A stretch of DNA of 13,490 bases from an uncultured Halioglobus sp. (lineage in GTDB: Bacteria > Pseudomonadota > Gammaproteobacteria > Pseudomonadales > Halieaceae). Made by a program: the position numbers and the translations under genes. This document shows, one piece after another, positions 1 through 8,068 of the stretch. Positions within the stretch are counted from its first letter, which is position 1. Every line of letters starts with the position of its first letter. The DNA lies in contig CAJQQW010000180.1 in assembly GCA_905480565.1 (NCBI GenBank), positions 1-13,490 of the forward strand. Direction: 5' to 3'. The notes under the pieces were generated by a model, which ran no database searches, was not told the origin of the DNA, and worked only from the letters and a program-made list of their open reading frames with translations.

Positions 1-1
1 T

Positions 2-91
2 ATTACGTCACAGCGGGATTACCGGTTAGGCAGCAACACCGTGGATTACCAGCGTAAAGTCAACGGAGCATTCAGTGGTGATCCCAGGTAG
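2..91 (+). CDS. possible 3' end of an unidentified upstream gene (partial)
   Basis: Plus frame 2 is open from the left edge to a TAG at 89-91 and would encode about 29 residues, including the stretch YRLGSNTVDYQRK. The other two plus frames hit stops at 27-29 and 55-57. The reverse-strand frames also carry stops between 1 and 71, so this is the only frame that can be coding across the edge. If real, it overlaps the 3' end of the convergent PTPS-like gene by about 20 bases. I do not recognise the family from this fragment. An open run this short can arise by chance. Confidence 0.3.
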   Translation: MTSQRDYRLGSNTVDYQRKVNGAFSGDPR

Positions 92-554
92 TACAGCCTT
101 TTTGACCCGGCCCGGAGGCAACACAGAGTTGCACCTCCCGCAGGTCATCTCCCGCACTATCTTCGACCAGCCTGCCCAGCAGGTAGCGGGAGAACTCTTC
201 GACTGTCGCGTTGCGAATGGGCAGCACCAATGTATCCGCTTGCAGGAACAGCATCTCTTGCCCGTTGTAGTCTATCCGGTAAAAATCACCTGCCTCGCTA
301 ATCATTTGGTACGGAGACTCACCCGCGAGCAGCATATACTCATCTAATTCATCGCAGAGTCGGGCCAGCCGAGTCTTGTACACGTTGTAATCTGCGGCAA
401 AACCATTGTCACCCATTGGAGCCACAATCTTCGCCGACACAGAATAATTATGTCCGTGCAGGCGTTCCCGCTCGGTCGCGGAAAATATCGTGTAATGGGC
501 AACGGAAAACTTGTGGCTTTCCTTATCGATATATAATGTCGTCAACTCTTCCAT
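72..554 (-). CDS. PTPS/QueD-superfamily protein with altered active site
   Basis: This is a T-fold protein of the 6-pyruvoyl-tetrahydropterin synthase / 6-carboxytetrahydropterin synthase superfamily (COG0720), 160 residues from the ATG at 554. Likely zinc ligands are visible: H20 in KFSVAH and H33/H35 in LHGHNY. The catalytic Cys of QueD (C-x3-HGH) is missing; E30 instead gives E-x2-HGH, the motif described for PTPS-III proteins that replace FolB in folate synthesis. The usual LDH catalytic pair reads LDE (D71, E72). An inserted segment (about 80-110) precedes the NATVEE helix (115-120). The usual C-terminal pterin-binding Glu region reads VASGPGQKG (145-153). An in-frame GTG at 602 would add 16 residues of no recognisable domain, so I prefer 554, though its ribosome site is weak. 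Superfamily is sure; substrate is not. Possible roles are a folate-type dihydroneopterin side-chain lyase or an unknown pterin reaction. It is divergent from the SDR gene. Confidence 0.85.
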   Translation of the reverse strand: MEELTTLYIDKESHKFSVAHYTIFSATERERLHGHNYSVSAKIVAPMGDNGFAADYNVYKTRLARLCDELDEYMLLAGESPYQMISEAGDFYRIDYNGQEMLFLQADTLVLPIRNATVEEFSRYLLGRLVEDSAGDDLREVQLCVASGPGQKGCTTWDHH

Positions 555-669
555 AGGGCACAGTGTAACGGAGCCACAACTTGACGTCACCGCTGAAATC
601 ACGGAGCCTCACAGTTTTAGAGCAAAAGAGAGTCGGCCGGCCACGCCAGCCAGATCAGGGAGGCAATCC
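555..669. promoter_or_regulatory. divergent intergenic region, PTPS-like gene / SDR gene
   Basis: This 115-base spacer must carry the start signals of two divergent genes. A TTGACG at 581-586 resembles a -35 box and overlaps the 8-base palindrome TGACGTCA (582-589), but no good -10 hexamer sits 16-18 bases downstream. Only the ribosome site of the SDR gene is convincing: AGGGAGG at 657-663, six bases before its ATG. The promoter assignment is inference from gene orientation. Confidence 0.35.
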
Positions 670-1371
670 ATGAAAGCAGCGATTATTTCAGGGGCCAGCG
701 TCGGCATTGGCAGCGCCACAGCAGAACTTTTCGTACAGGATGGCTACATCGTCTACTGCCTCGCGCGCCGCGAATGCCCTGTCTCCGGAGTCAACAGTAT
801 CGAATGCGATCTCTCTGCCCAAGGCTCCATTGAGGGTGCCTGTCAGCGGCTCGAGCGGGAACTCGTGGACTGCGAAGAAATTGCCCTGGTCCACAACGCC
901 AGCCAAATGCTAAAGGATCGCGTGGATGGCTGTGCAAGCGATGATCTGGCCCGTGTTCTGGCGATCAATGTCGTCGGGGTTAACAGCCTGAATCAATATC
1001 TCATACCCATGATGCAGGCGTCATCGAGCGTACTCTTCATTGGCTCGACCCTGTCTGAAAAGGCGGTAGCAAACTCCTTCAGTTATGTCACCAGCAAGCA
1101 TGCACAGCTGGGCATGATGCGCGCTACCTGCCAGGATCTTATGGGTAGCGGTATTCACACAGCGATGATTTGCCCGGGTTTCACTGACACGGAAATGCTG
1201 CGAACGCATCTCGGAAATGATCCAGAGGTAGAAGCCGCTGTCGCCGGCATGAATAGCTTTGGTCGACTTATCGATCCGGCTGAAATTGCCGAATTGATCC
1301 GTTGGGCGCATCATAATCCAGTAATTAATGGTGCAATTTTGCACGCCAACCTCGGCCAGAAGGAAAGCTAG
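670..1371 (+). CDS. short-chain dehydrogenase/reductase (classical SDR)
   Basis: This is an NAD(P)-dependent oxidoreductase of the classical SDR family with a Rossmann fold, 233 residues and probably cytosolic. The cofactor loop is SGASVGIG (7-14), and basic residues R33-R34 after the second beta strand suggest NADPH. The usual NNAG motif reads HNAS (75-78). Catalytic residues are N100, S126 (in GST), Y139 and K143 (YVTSK); PG at 169-170 follows. The ATG at 670 is chosen because AGGGAGG lies six bases upstream and the cofactor strand starts within a few residues. The frame is open upstream to 511, but that part overlaps the divergent gene and adds no domain. Sepiapterin reductase and FolM-type pterin reductases belong to this superfamily, so a pterin substrate is an attractive guess given the neighbour, but no motif proves it. 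The aminotransferase start is 18 bases downstream, suggesting co-transcription. Confidence 0.9.
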   Translation: MKAAIISGASVGIGSATAELFVQDGYIVYCLARRECPVSGVNSIECDLSAQGSIEGACQRLERELVDCEEIALVHNASQMLKDRVDGCASDDLARVLAINVVGVNSLNQYLIPMMQASSSVLFIGSTLSEKAVANSFSYVTSKHAQLGMMRATCQDLMGSGIHTAMICPGFTDTEMLRTHLGNDPEVEAAVAGMNSFGRLIDPAEIAELIRWAHHNPVINGAILHANLGQKES

Positions 1372-1389
1372 CAACTTGGCAGACCCATC

Positions 1390-2532
1390 ATGATTGAGAG
1401 CAAGCTTCCCCATGTGGGTACGACTATCTTCACTCGTATGTCATCCCTGGCAAATGAATGCGGAGCGCTCAATCTGTCACAAGGGTTTCCGGATTTCGGT
1501 GCGCCAAAGCCGTTACTGGATGCGCTGGTCAGACGGGTGTCCGCAGGACACAATCAGTACGCCCCCATGGCGGGGGTTACTGAACTTCGAGAGCAGATCG
1601 CCGCGCAGCTGATACGATATCGGGGTGTTACATGCGACCCGGATACCGAAATCACGGTTGTGCCTGGCGCGACCGAAGGTATTTTTTGCGCCATAACGGC
1701 CTGTGTTCATCCCGGTGATGAAGTCCTGCTTTTCGACCCATGCTACGACAGCTACGAACCCGCCATTGCTCTGGCGGGCGGCCGTGCGGTGCACCTTTCT
1801 CTGACACCAGACAATTTCAATATCGACTGGCAGCAGGTCGGTGACAGCATTACGCCACGAACACGCATGATTATTGTTAATTCACCCCACAATCCAACCG
1901 GGGCAATTCTAAGCCGGGATGACCTGCTTGAGCTAGAGCGCCTGGCAGAATTGCACGATTTGTTAGTCATCAGTGATGAGGTCTACGAGCATCTGGTGTT
2001 CGACGGAAAAAATCATCATAGCGTGCTGCAACTCCCCGCATTACGGCAACGCAGTTTCGCGGTGTTCTCCTTCGGTAAAACCTACAGCGTCACCGGGTGG
2101 AAGACCGGTTACTGCATCGCCCCGCATGGGCTTATGGCCGAGCTGCGCAAGGTGCACCAGTTCGTCTGTTTTGTCGCTAACACACCGGTGCAATTGGCTC
2201 TCGCCGATTTCATGTCGGCGGAACCAGACTATCCCGGCACACTCGCTGATTTTTATCAGGCAAAACGGGATTTATTTTGTCAGGCCTTGTCTTCATCGCA
2301 GTTCAATCTTGCACCCAGTGCGGGCACCTACTTCCAGTTGCTGGAGTACAGTGCAGTATCCGATACGGCCGACCAGGAACTGGCATCACAGTGGACCCGG
2401 GAGATCGGCATTGCCTCTATCCCCATCTCTGTTTTTTACCAGAATTCTGCACCGGGTCATTATTTACGTTTCTGTTTTGCGAAAAATGACGATGTACTGC
2501 TGGAGGCGTCAGACAGACTATGCAAAATCTAG
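1390..2532 (+). CDS. ybdL: class I/II PLP aminotransferase, YbdL/MtnE-like
   Basis: This is a fold-type I PLP aminotransferase of 380 residues, close to the usual length of the YbdL / kynurenine-glutamine transaminase K group. The N-terminal NLSQGFPDF (28-36) is typical. N168 (in SPHNPTG), D196 and Y199 (ISDEVYE) contact PLP, K230 in SFGKTYSVTGWK is the Schiff-base lysine, and R360 (YLRFCF) should bind the substrate carboxylate. Family members transfer amino groups from methionine, glutamine or aromatic amino acids to keto acids, and E. coli YbdL prefers methionine. The next gene, an omega-amidase, overlaps the 3' end by 13 bases. That pairing supports glutamine (or glutamine analogue) as amino donor, with alpha-ketoglutaramate as by-product, as in the methionine salvage step MtnE/MtnU. 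The ATG at 1390 lacks a strong ribosome site, and translation may depend on the SDR gene 18 bases upstream. Confidence 0.92.
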   Translation: MIESKLPHVGTTIFTRMSSLANECGALNLSQGFPDFGAPKPLLDALVRRVSAGHNQYAPMAGVTELREQIAAQLIRYRGVTCDPDTEITVVPGATEGIFCAITACVHPGDEVLLFDPCYDSYEPAIALAGGRAVHLSLTPDNFNIDWQQVGDSITPRTRMIIVNSPHNPTGAILSRDDLLELERLAELHDLLVISDEVYEHLVFDGKNHHSVLQLPALRQRSFAVFSFGKTYSVTGWKTGYCIAPHGLMAELRKVHQFVCFVANTPVQLALADFMSAEPDYPGTLADFYQAKRDLFCQALSSSQFNLAPSAGTYFQLLEYSAVSDTADQELASQWTREIGIASIPISVFYQNSAPGHYLRFCFAKNDDVLLEASDRLCKI

Positions 2533-3290
2533 TGGTAACAATGATCCAGTGCGAACTGGCTTGGGAAAAACCCTCAGATAATCGGCAACAAATAGGCGCG
2601 CTGATCGCCGGCCTTGAGCAACGCACAGATCTCATCGTGCTCCCGGAGATGTTCACCACCGGTTTCTCCATGAACGCTCTGGCCAACGCAGAACACCCCG
2701 ATGGAGATACAGAACGCTGGATGAGAGAGATCGCTCGGGAGAATGACTGTGCAGTTACCGGCAGCATCGCTGCTCAGGAGAATGGGCGCGTATTTAATCG
2801 TATGCTTTTCGTCACGCCAAAAGAGGTCACACATTACGACAAGCGACACCTTTTCCGCATGGCAGGAGAAGACAAACGCTACGCAGCCGGCAGTGCACGG
2901 GTCGTCGTCACCTGGCGCGACTGGAGAATAAATTTGCAGGTCTGCTACGACCTGCGTTTTCCGGTTTTCAGTCGTAACAGGGGGGACTACGACCTGCTGC
3001 TCTACGTGGCGAACTGGCCTGAAAAGCGACGCCAGCACTGGCGCCAGTTACTCATCGCCAGGGCTATTGAAAACCAGTCTTGCGCCATAGGCGTCAACCG
3101 TATCGGGGCCGATGCAAAGGGGCTGACCTACAGCGGCGATAGCCTGGTCGTCAGCGCGGATGGAACGCTAGTGAAAGATGCGGAGAACTCAAGCGTGGCA
3201 TGCACAACCACACTGGACGCCGCGGCTCTTACCGCTTATCGGGAATCATTTCCCTGCCACCTTGATGCTGATCATTTCGAGCTGACCTGA
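2520..3290 (+). CDS. yafV: nitrilase-superfamily omega-amidase, YafV/Nit2-like
   Basis: This is a carbon-nitrogen hydrolase of 256 residues, the normal size for YafV/MtnU. The catalytic triad is complete: E43 in LPEMFTTGF, K108 in YDKRH, and nucleophile C142 in VCYDLRFP. The segment YVANWPEKR (162-170) is characteristic of this subfamily. Known members hydrolyse alpha-ketoglutaramate or alpha-ketosuccinamate to the dicarboxylic keto acid plus ammonia, which removes the by-product of glutamine or asparagine transamination and pulls the reaction forward. The ATG lies inside the last codons of the aminotransferase gene (13-base overlap), which points to translational coupling. The stop at 3288-3290 is followed 22 bases later by the stop of the convergent hda gene. 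Subfamily is confident; physiological substrate is inferred from the neighbour. Confidence 0.92.
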   Translation: MQNLVVTMIQCELAWEKPSDNRQQIGALIAGLEQRTDLIVLPEMFTTGFSMNALANAEHPDGDTERWMREIARENDCAVTGSIAAQENGRVFNRMLFVTPKEVTHYDKRHLFRMAGEDKRYAAGSARVVVTWRDWRINLQVCYDLRFPVFSRNRGDYDLLLYVANWPEKRRQHWRQLLIARAIENQSCAIGVNRIGADAKGLTYSGDSLVVSADGTLVKDAENSSVACTTTLDAAALTAYRESFPCHLDADHFELT

Positions 3291-3312
3291 CAATTCAGCT
3301 GAATACATCGGC

Positions 3313-4038
3313 CTACCAGCCCATGATCTCTCTTACAAACGGTATGGACAAGGATCGCTTATGCACCAGTGAATTCTCATCCAGACGATCGAGCACTTCG
3401 AGCAGCGCATCCATCGCCCTGGGCGCTCGACTGACAATATAGTTCGCCACAGCTTGCGGCAGGGCAATACCTCTGCGATCGGCGCGAAACTGCAAAATCA
3501 TCGCCTTGTCCTTGTCATCACCCTCATGCAACCGGTACACGATTCCCCAGGAAAGACGCGAGCGCAAGTCCTCCAGCGCAACCGGCAGCGCGCGGGGGGC
3601 GGCCAGCCCTGACAAGACCAGCCGGCACCCATTCTCCCGGGCGACATTAATCAGGTTGAACAGTTCGCGCTCCCAGGTTGCAATCCCAAGCACGGCATTG
3701 ATATCGTCGATACAGATACGATCAACGCACTGCGCACCCTGCAATACCTCCGCGGCAGAATACTGCACCAGATCAGACAGCGGTAAGTACAGCGTGCTAG
3801 CGCCACCGAGATGACAGGCCGCCTGCAAAAGATGGGACTTACCCGAGCCCGGCGGCCCGTAGAGATAGATGATAGGTTCGCCCTCGTCGCCCGGCTGGCA
3901 ATGCAAGGCATCCACGAGTGCCTGGGAGTCCGACAACGCGAGAAAATTATCCAGGGTGGCATCGTCACGCAGCTGCACCTTCAGAGGGAGCTGTTGTTGC
4001 CCCGCCTTTGCGCCGTTGTCGTGGCCTAATTCCGCCAC
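3313..4038 (-). CDS. hda: DnaA inactivator Hda (AAA+ protein)
   Basis: This is a DnaA-related AAA+ protein of 241 residues. Hda binds the DNA-loaded sliding clamp and stimulates hydrolysis of ATP bound to DnaA (regulatory inactivation of DnaA), preventing re-initiation of replication. Visible elements, in order, are a clamp-binding QQLPL near the N terminus (15-19), LRDDATLDNF (23-32), Walker A GPPGSGKS (61-68), Walker B ICIDD (108-112), sensor 1 region VLSG (141-144), a likely arginine finger R161 in SRLSWG, and sensor 2 R207 in PRAMDAL. The start is a GTG at 4038-4036. No other start codon lies between it and the clamp motif, so the choice is firm although the ribosome site is weak. It overlaps the stop of the DUF2066 gene by 13 bases, so the two are probably translated together. 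Confidence 0.95.
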   Translation of the reverse strand: MAELGHDNGAKAGQQQLPLKVQLRDDATLDNFLALSDSQALVDALHCQPGDEGEPIIYLYGPPGSGKSHLLQAACHLGGASTLYLPLSDLVQYSAAEVLQGAQCVDRICIDDINAVLGIATWERELFNLINVARENGCRLVLSGLAAPRALPVALEDLRSRLSWGIVYRLHEGDDKDKAMILQFRADRRGIALPQAVANYIVSRAPRAMDALLEVLDRLDENSLVHKRSLSIPFVREIMGW

Positions 4039-5075
4039 TGGTAACTCAGTTCGGCAGTCGTGCCAACAGCAGGCATGGGCAAAAGGCGATCATTCAGCGC
4101 AACCAGGTTCGCCAGCTGCGCGGCATCGACAGACACTTGCAAGCTGAGTTCCAACTGACTGCCCTGCACCCGCAGGACCGTCGCAGCCTCTACCAGTTCG
4201 AGGTCTTCCAAAAAGCGCACCACCGACGCGTAGTCTGCATAGCTCGTCACACCGGTGACGAGCATACGAATTTCTCCCTCGCCGTCCGCGCGTGGCAACA
4301 CAGCATAGCGAGCCGCCATGTCATCGGCGACTAATCCCGCACCACTGGCATAAAATGCGGCCATATCGGACACGCTGAGAGAGCGATTTATTCGCTCTCC
4401 CTGGAATTGGTAACTCCAGTCACCGGTGGTTTCGCCATTAGTGAGGGTGGTCATGCGCGCCGCCACCACATGATTCACTTTGTAACGAGCCGACGCCGCA
4501 GCCAGCGCAGCCGCATCGAGCCGCCAGGCCGCATCCGGAGTCAGGGCCGCCATATCAGCAAGGTCGAACACCGGCAGCTGCAAGGGTACGCCCCGGCGAG
4601 AAAATGCGGCGCGTAGCAGATCGGCCTGATCCGGCGTTCCCTCGGCGGTCACGAATTGCTTGCCCTCTGCGCCCTCCATGACCACCCAGGCCAGCACCAC
4701 AGGGCGATTTGCCGTCCACAGGGGAGCACCCGACCGACGTACGATACCCATTACCCAGAGACTGTCGAATTCCACCCGCACAGATAAAGGTGGCTCTGGC
4801 GGCTTATTACGGACATAGGCGAAGCGTTGCACCTGGCCCCGCGCGGACTGGAGCGCCTCGGTCGCCGCCGGCGATTTAAGCACTGCTCTGGACCCGGTGA
4901 CCTTTACCAAAACTTCTGACAGGCCGCGCCGGGACGCGCCGGCAAGGGCATTGGAACCCTGATCGGCTACTGGTACCGTGGCGCTATACAAGTCTGTGAC
5001 CATATCGGCGCGGACGTTGAGCCCGAACAGGAGCACCGAGAAAAGACACAGCACTAAGAGGGGTTTACTACGCAC
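4026..5075 (-). CDS. DUF2066 domain protein, exported, function unknown
   Basis: This is a protein of about 349 residues that I recognise as the DUF2066 family, found next to hda in gammaproteobacteria; its biochemical role is unknown. A signal peptide is clear: start followed by RSK, a hydrophobic run LLVLCLFSVLLFG, then NVRA and a probable cleavage before DMVTDL. The mature protein is therefore likely periplasmic or envelope-associated. The conserved block RRGLSEVLVKVTGS follows soon after. The frame opens at a TTG at 5096, but the GTG at 5075-5073 is preferred. It has GGAG eight bases upstream and directly precedes the positively charged signal peptide N terminus. The last codons overlap the GTG start of hda. 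The divergent purM begins 142 bases away. Confidence 0.85.
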   Translation of the reverse strand: MRSKPLLVLCLFSVLLFGLNVRADMVTDLYSATVPVADQGSNALAGASRRGLSEVLVKVTGSRAVLKSPAATEALQSARGQVQRFAYVRNKPPEPPLSVRVEFDSLWVMGIVRRSGAPLWTANRPVVLAWVVMEGAEGKQFVTAEGTPDQADLLRAAFSRRGVPLQLPVFDLADMAALTPDAAWRLDAAALAAASARYKVNHVVAARMTTLTNGETTGDWSYQFQGERINRSLSVSDMAAFYASGAGLVADDMAARYAVLPRADGEGEIRMLVTGVTSYADYASVVRFLEDLELVEAATVLRVQGSQLELSLQVSVDAAQLANLVALNDRLLPMPAVGTTAELSYQWRN

Positions 5076-5217
5076 AGCACTCTCTCCATCGACCAAAAAT
5101 CACTCGTATTGTAACAGCCCGAGCGAACTGCGGGCACAATTGGGGAGTGCGCTAATACCTCATGCAGGATAAAATAGCCCACTCCATGCCACCCGCATAC
5201 TGATTGGAAATTACGCC
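5076..5217. promoter_or_regulatory. divergent intergenic region, DUF2066-hda / purMN
   Basis: This 142-base spacer lies between two divergent operons. For the minus strand a TACAAT (plus coordinates 5108-5113) could be a -10 box of the DUF2066-hda unit. For purM a TAAAAT at 5170-5175 is a candidate -10. Neither has a good -35 at the proper distance. I see no clear PurR-type operator. GGAAA at 5207-5211 is a modest ribosome site for purM. Confidence 0.3.
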
Positions 5218-6254
<1,037 letters not shown>

Positions 6255-6258
<4 letters not shown>

Positions 6259-6926
6259 CCACGACGGAGCTGCCCCGCCTGGCTATCCTCATTTCCGGGC
6301 ACGGCTCCAATCTGCAAGCCTTCATTGATGCCTGCGCCAGTGGAGAGCTGCCTGCAGACATCAGCCTCGTCATAAGCAACAAACCTGAAGCCACTGGTCT
6401 GCAGAGAGCTGCGCGGAGTGGCATACCCAATACCTGCATTAACCATAAAGACTATGCGTCACGTGAGCAATTCGACGCAGCGCTGGTCAACGCGCTGCAC
6501 GCACATGATCCCGACCTGGTCATTCTAGCGGGTTTCATGCGTATTCTTACCCCCGTGCTGATCGAGCCTTACCTGGGGAGACTGATGAATATCCACCCCT
6601 CTCTGCTACCCAAATACCCCGGCCTGCAAACTCACCAGCGCGCGCTGGACGCTGGCGACAAGGAAGCGGGAGCAACGGTGCATTTCGTCACCGCGGAACT
6701 GGATGGCGGCCCCCCCATCATTCAGGCACGAGTTCCTGTGGTGCAAGGCGATACTGCGAAATCACTTGCAGAGAGGGTCACAGCGCAGGAGCACGTTATT
6801 TATCCGCTGGCTGCGCAATGGTTCCTCGAGGGTCGGGTGGCGCTTCGCGGGACTAAAGCCACACTGGACGGGGCAGTGATTCCAGCAACAGGCATCCCGG
6901 CGGGAACCGAATGCCAGGAGGGCTAA
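6255..6926 (+). CDS. purN: phosphoribosylglycinamide formyltransferase (GAR transformylase)
   Basis: PurN transfers a formyl group from 10-formyl-tetrahydrofolate to GAR, an early step of purine synthesis. From the GTG at 6255 it has 223 residues, similar to E. coli PurN (212). Visible features are the phosphate-binding loop [11 protein letters not shown] (13-23), the catalytic block [13 protein letters not shown] (111-123) with N112 and H114, and D150 in ELDGGP. The frame is open upstream to 6141, but that part lies inside purM and is unrelated in sequence. The GTGA overlap with the purM stop is the natural start. The last 30 or so residues (after LEGRVAL) are variable in the family. Its stop is followed by a 67-base spacer and the end of a convergent gene. 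Confidence 0.96.
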
Positions 6927-6953
6927 GCACGCGTCAACTCGCGCTGGTCTCGG

Positions 6954-6980
6954 GGCTCTTACCTTTTGCTGGGGAGAGCC
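6954..6980. terminator. weak hairpin between convergent genes
   Basis: GGCTCT (6954-6959) pairs with AGAGCC (6975-6980), with an extra CC/GG pairing possible inside the loop. It lies in the 67-base spacer between the ends of purN and the small exported protein gene, where a bidirectional terminator would be expected. No T-run follows on either strand, so intrinsic termination is doubtful. Confidence 0.25.
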
Positions 6981-6993
6981 ACAGATAGAGCGT

Positions 6994-7362
6994 CTAGTGT
7001 GGCAGTCCTTCCGTGGCGCGATCATCAGGATTGATCCCCTGCTCCAGCTCACTGATCGTGTTATCGAGTTGTTCGGGGGATTCATTGCGAATCCGCTTCG
7101 CCTCGGCAGCGAGCTCGTCAGTCGATTCGCTGTCGATATCGGGACCCTTGATTTCATCTTCGTAGGTCTCGCCATTTATGTCGCGGCAAGGGGAGAGGCC
7201 ATCGCCTATACCGCAGGTCTTAATGAAGCCATTTTCATTGGTCACACGTTCTTCAACGAGACCTGACTGCGACCAGGCGACTGTGATCGGCATGCACAAT
7301 ATAAAAGCGATCAATAAATAGACCGCGGCTGGGGTTGTATCCCGTCTAATAACAGTTTCCAT
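6994..7362 (-). CDS. small exported acidic protein, family not recognised
   Basis: This encodes 122 residues from the ATG at 7362. The N terminus looks like a signal peptide: METVIRRD, then a hydrophobic stretch of about 17 residues (13-29, AVYLLIAFILCMPITVA), with likely cleavage near WSQS. The mature part is small, hydrophilic and acidic, with two cysteines (C50 and C59) nine residues apart that could form a disulfide in the periplasm. The C-terminal part (about 75-115) is rich in Asp, Glu, Ser and Asn and may be helical. I recognise no domain. The gene lies 136 bases behind dcd on the same strand and is convergent with purN. A GTG-started frame on the opposite strand (6997-7266) covers the same DNA. 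The signal peptide favours the minus strand, but no homology was checked. Confidence 0.6.
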   Translation of the reverse strand: METVIRRDTTPAAVYLLIAFILCMPITVAWSQSGLVEERVTNENGFIKTCGIGDGLSPCRDINGETYEDEIKGPDIDSESTDELAAEAKRIRNESPEQLDNTISELEQGINPDDRATEGLPH

Positions 7363-7498
7363 CGATTGTTTATCCGTTTAGTGAATAGTTATAAAGCCAC
7401 GTCAATTTATGGACAGCACTGCACAGTGACAGTCAGCAGCTTCCAGGTCTTTGCGATCCATCGGCTCAGCGACATTACTGCACCGCACAGCAGAAGGA
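7363..7498 (-). promoter_or_regulatory. spacer between dcd and the small exported protein gene
   Basis: This is 136 bases without a recognisable gene. Reading the minus strand, TATAAC (plus coordinates 7388-7393) is a fair -10 candidate for the small gene, with only a poor -35 (CTGTCC) 17 bases upstream. The imperfectly spaced palindrome CACTGCACAGTG (7417-7428) lies upstream of this and could be an operator. No terminator for dcd is evident. Confidence 0.25.
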
Positions 7499-8068
7499 TT
7501 AAGCCTTGGGCAATGTCACTCCGCGCTGGCCCTGGTACTTGCCACCGCGGTCCTTGTAGCTCACCTCGCAGACTTCATCCGACTCAAAGAACAGCATCTG
7601 CGCCACACCCTCATTAGCATAGATCTTGGCTGGCAAGGTAGTGGTATTGGAGAACTCCAGCGTAACATGGCCCTCCCACTCCGGCTCCAGCGGCGTCACG
7701 TTGACAATAATGCCACAGCGAGCATAAGTGGATTTACCCAGGCAGATTGTCAGCACATTACGTGGGATACGGAAATACTCCACCGTGCTCGCCAGTGCAA
7801 ATGAGTTGGGCGGTATCACACAAACGTCGTCTTCAACATCGACAAAACTGCCTTCGTCAAATCCCTTCGGATCTACAGTAGCAGAATTGATATTGGTGAA
7901 TACCTTGAATTGACGGGCACAGCGCACGTCGTATCCGTAACTGGACGTGCCATATGAAATAAGTCTTTCACCCTCGGCGGTGGATCGGACCTGTCCGGCC
8001 TCAAAGGGCTCGATCATGCGATATTCATCGGACATTCTGCGAATCCAGCTGTCTGCTTTGATGCTCAC
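7499..8068 (-). CDS. dcd: dCTP deaminase
   Basis: This enzyme deaminates dCTP to dUTP, which dUTPase then turns into the dUMP precursor of dTMP. It has 189 residues and belongs to the shorter Dcd type common in Pseudomonas and Acinetobacter relatives, rather than the 193-residue E. coli type. The conserved core is clear: [13 protein letters not shown] (38-50), GKSTYARCG (111-119) with S113 and R117 as active-site residues, and [15 protein letters not shown] (125-139) where E138 is the catalytic acid/base. The C-terminal [13 protein letters not shown] is typical and closes over the nucleotide. The start is the GTG at 8068. AGGTGA seven bases upstream is the ribosome site, and both sit in an 11-base tandem duplication. 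The gene follows the mrp stop by 17 bases, so mrp-dcd is likely one transcript. Confidence 0.97.
   Translation of the reverse strand: MSIKADSWIRRMSDEYRMIEPFEAGQVRSTAEGERLISYGTSSYGYDVRCARQFKVFTNINSATVDPKGFDEGSFVDVEDDVCVIPPNSFALASTVEYFRIPRNVLTICLGKSTYARCGIIVNVTPLEPEWEGHVTLEFSNTTTLPAKIYANEGVAQMLFFESDEVCEVSYKDRGGKYQGQRGVTLPKA

Noticed and set aside
511..669. 53-codon N-terminal extension of the SDR
   Set aside because: It overlaps the divergent PTPS-like gene, adds no domain, and the ATG at 670 has a strong ribosome site and begins just before the Rossmann strand.
1973..2581. 202-codon plus-strand frame inside the aminotransferase gene
   Set aside because: It is a frame shadow of a gene with a complete PLP active site, and its translation has biased, domain-free composition.
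3280..3304. Hairpin AGCTGA/TCAGCT and palindrome ATTCAGCTGAAT between yafV and hda ends
   Set aside because: The stem is six pairs overlapping the stop codon with no T-run on either strand; I see no support for a terminator.
6997..7266. Plus-strand frame opposite the small exported protein
   Set aside because: It starts at GTG without a ribosome site. The minus-strand frame has an ATG and a signal peptide. I keep the minus strand but cannot exclude that neither is coding.
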